This document shows, in pieces, positions 6,343 through 6,508 of a stretch of 6,508 nt of DNA (its first letter is position 1; every line of letters begins with the position of its first letter). Location of the stretch: contig JAQUJQ010000094.1 in assembly GCA_028680875.1 (NCBI GenBank), positions 1 through 6,508 on the forward strand, given 5' to 3'. The notes below the pieces were generated by a model. It saw only the letters and a program-made list of their open reading frames with translations, made no database searches and was not told the origin of the DNA. The translations under genes and the position numbers were made by a program. The stretch is from Eubacteriales bacterium. Its GTDB lineage: Bacteria; Bacillota; Clostridia; Peptostreptococcales; Anaerovoracaceae.

Positions 6343-6508
6343 ATGAGCAAGATAGGTAACTTTTTAGAGCGAAAGGATATTAGGTTTACTGTTAAAAGGT
6401 ATGTCAATGAAGCATTATCCGCTATGGCAGTAGGCTTATTTTCATCATTGATTATTGGTTTGATAATTAAAACCCTTGGTGAACAAACAATTAATCTCTT
6501 TGGAGAAA
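6343..6508 (+). CDS. PTS sugar transporter EIIC-like membrane protein (PTS_EIIC_2 type), 3' truncated
   Basis: Only the first 55 codons are in the window. The translation begins MSKIGNFLERKDIRFTVKRY, then NEALSAMAVGLFSSLIIGLI and IKTLGEQ. The N-terminal 'FLE-K-I...KRY...AL-AMA-GLF-SLIIGLI-KT-GEQ' pattern is what I associate with the PTS_EIIC_2 family of Firmicutes, predicted sugar permease domains that often occur without linked EIIA/EIIB. One transmembrane helix is visible at about residues 24-43. The start is the ATG at 6343; AGGA sits immediately before it, closer than normal, and no in-frame upstream start was seen. It has its own promoter, so it is likely a separate transcription unit. 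The assignment rests on a short N-terminal segment and the transported substrate cannot be inferred. Confidence 0.72.
   Translation, partial: MSKIGNFLERKDIRFTVKRYVNEALSAMAVGLFSSLIIGLIIKTLGEQTINLFGE

Overview
The window reads as a low-GC Gram-positive anaerobe, most likely a member of the Clostridia. The reasons are the A/T-rich codon use, the tightly packed same-strand genes, the AGGAGG-type ribosome sites, an Ogg1-type 8-oxoguanine glycosylase of the kind found in some clostridia, a DUF4153 membrane protein and a PTS EIIC gene of the Firmicutes type. This lineage call is an inference from style and gene content; no rRNA or other marker gene is present. Every supported gene lies on the + strand.

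Region 1 (1-3159) is the 3' part of an operon for a membrane complex related to group 4 [NiFe] hydrogenases and complex I. It holds a 5'-truncated HyfF/NuoL-family proton-pumping subunit, a fused NuoC-NuoD (HycE/HyfG-like) large subunit, and a fusion of an 8Fe ferredoxin (HyfH/NuoI-like) with a NuoB/HyfI-like small subunit. The large subunit keeps the family scaffold but has lost all four nickel-ligand cysteines: ISGDE stands where CGxC is expected, and the C-terminus ends in SYAG where CxxC is expected. The small subunit and ferredoxin keep all their cluster cysteines. This pattern matches the 'Ehr' (energy-converting hydrogenase-related) complexes, whose electron acceptor or donor is unknown. 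It is the most interesting item in the window.

Region 2 (3160-6251) continues with touching or overlapping genes: an Ogg1-like 8-oxoguanine DNA glycosylase/AP lyase, a DUF4153 multi-pass membrane protein with a C-terminal soluble domain, and an Ogt/MGMT-type O6-alkylguanine DNA methyltransferase. The spacing (0 bp, an overlap, and 22 bp) suggests that these are read through from the ehr-like genes, which would place two base-damage repair enzymes behind a redox complex.

Region 3 (6252-6508) is a 91-bp intergenic gap with a good sigma-A-type promoter (TTGTTA, 17 bp, TATAAT), followed by the start of a PTS EIIC-like membrane protein that runs off the end. It marks the boundary of the upstream operon. 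There are no RNA genes, mobile elements, CRISPR arrays or gene-free stretches above 300 bp.
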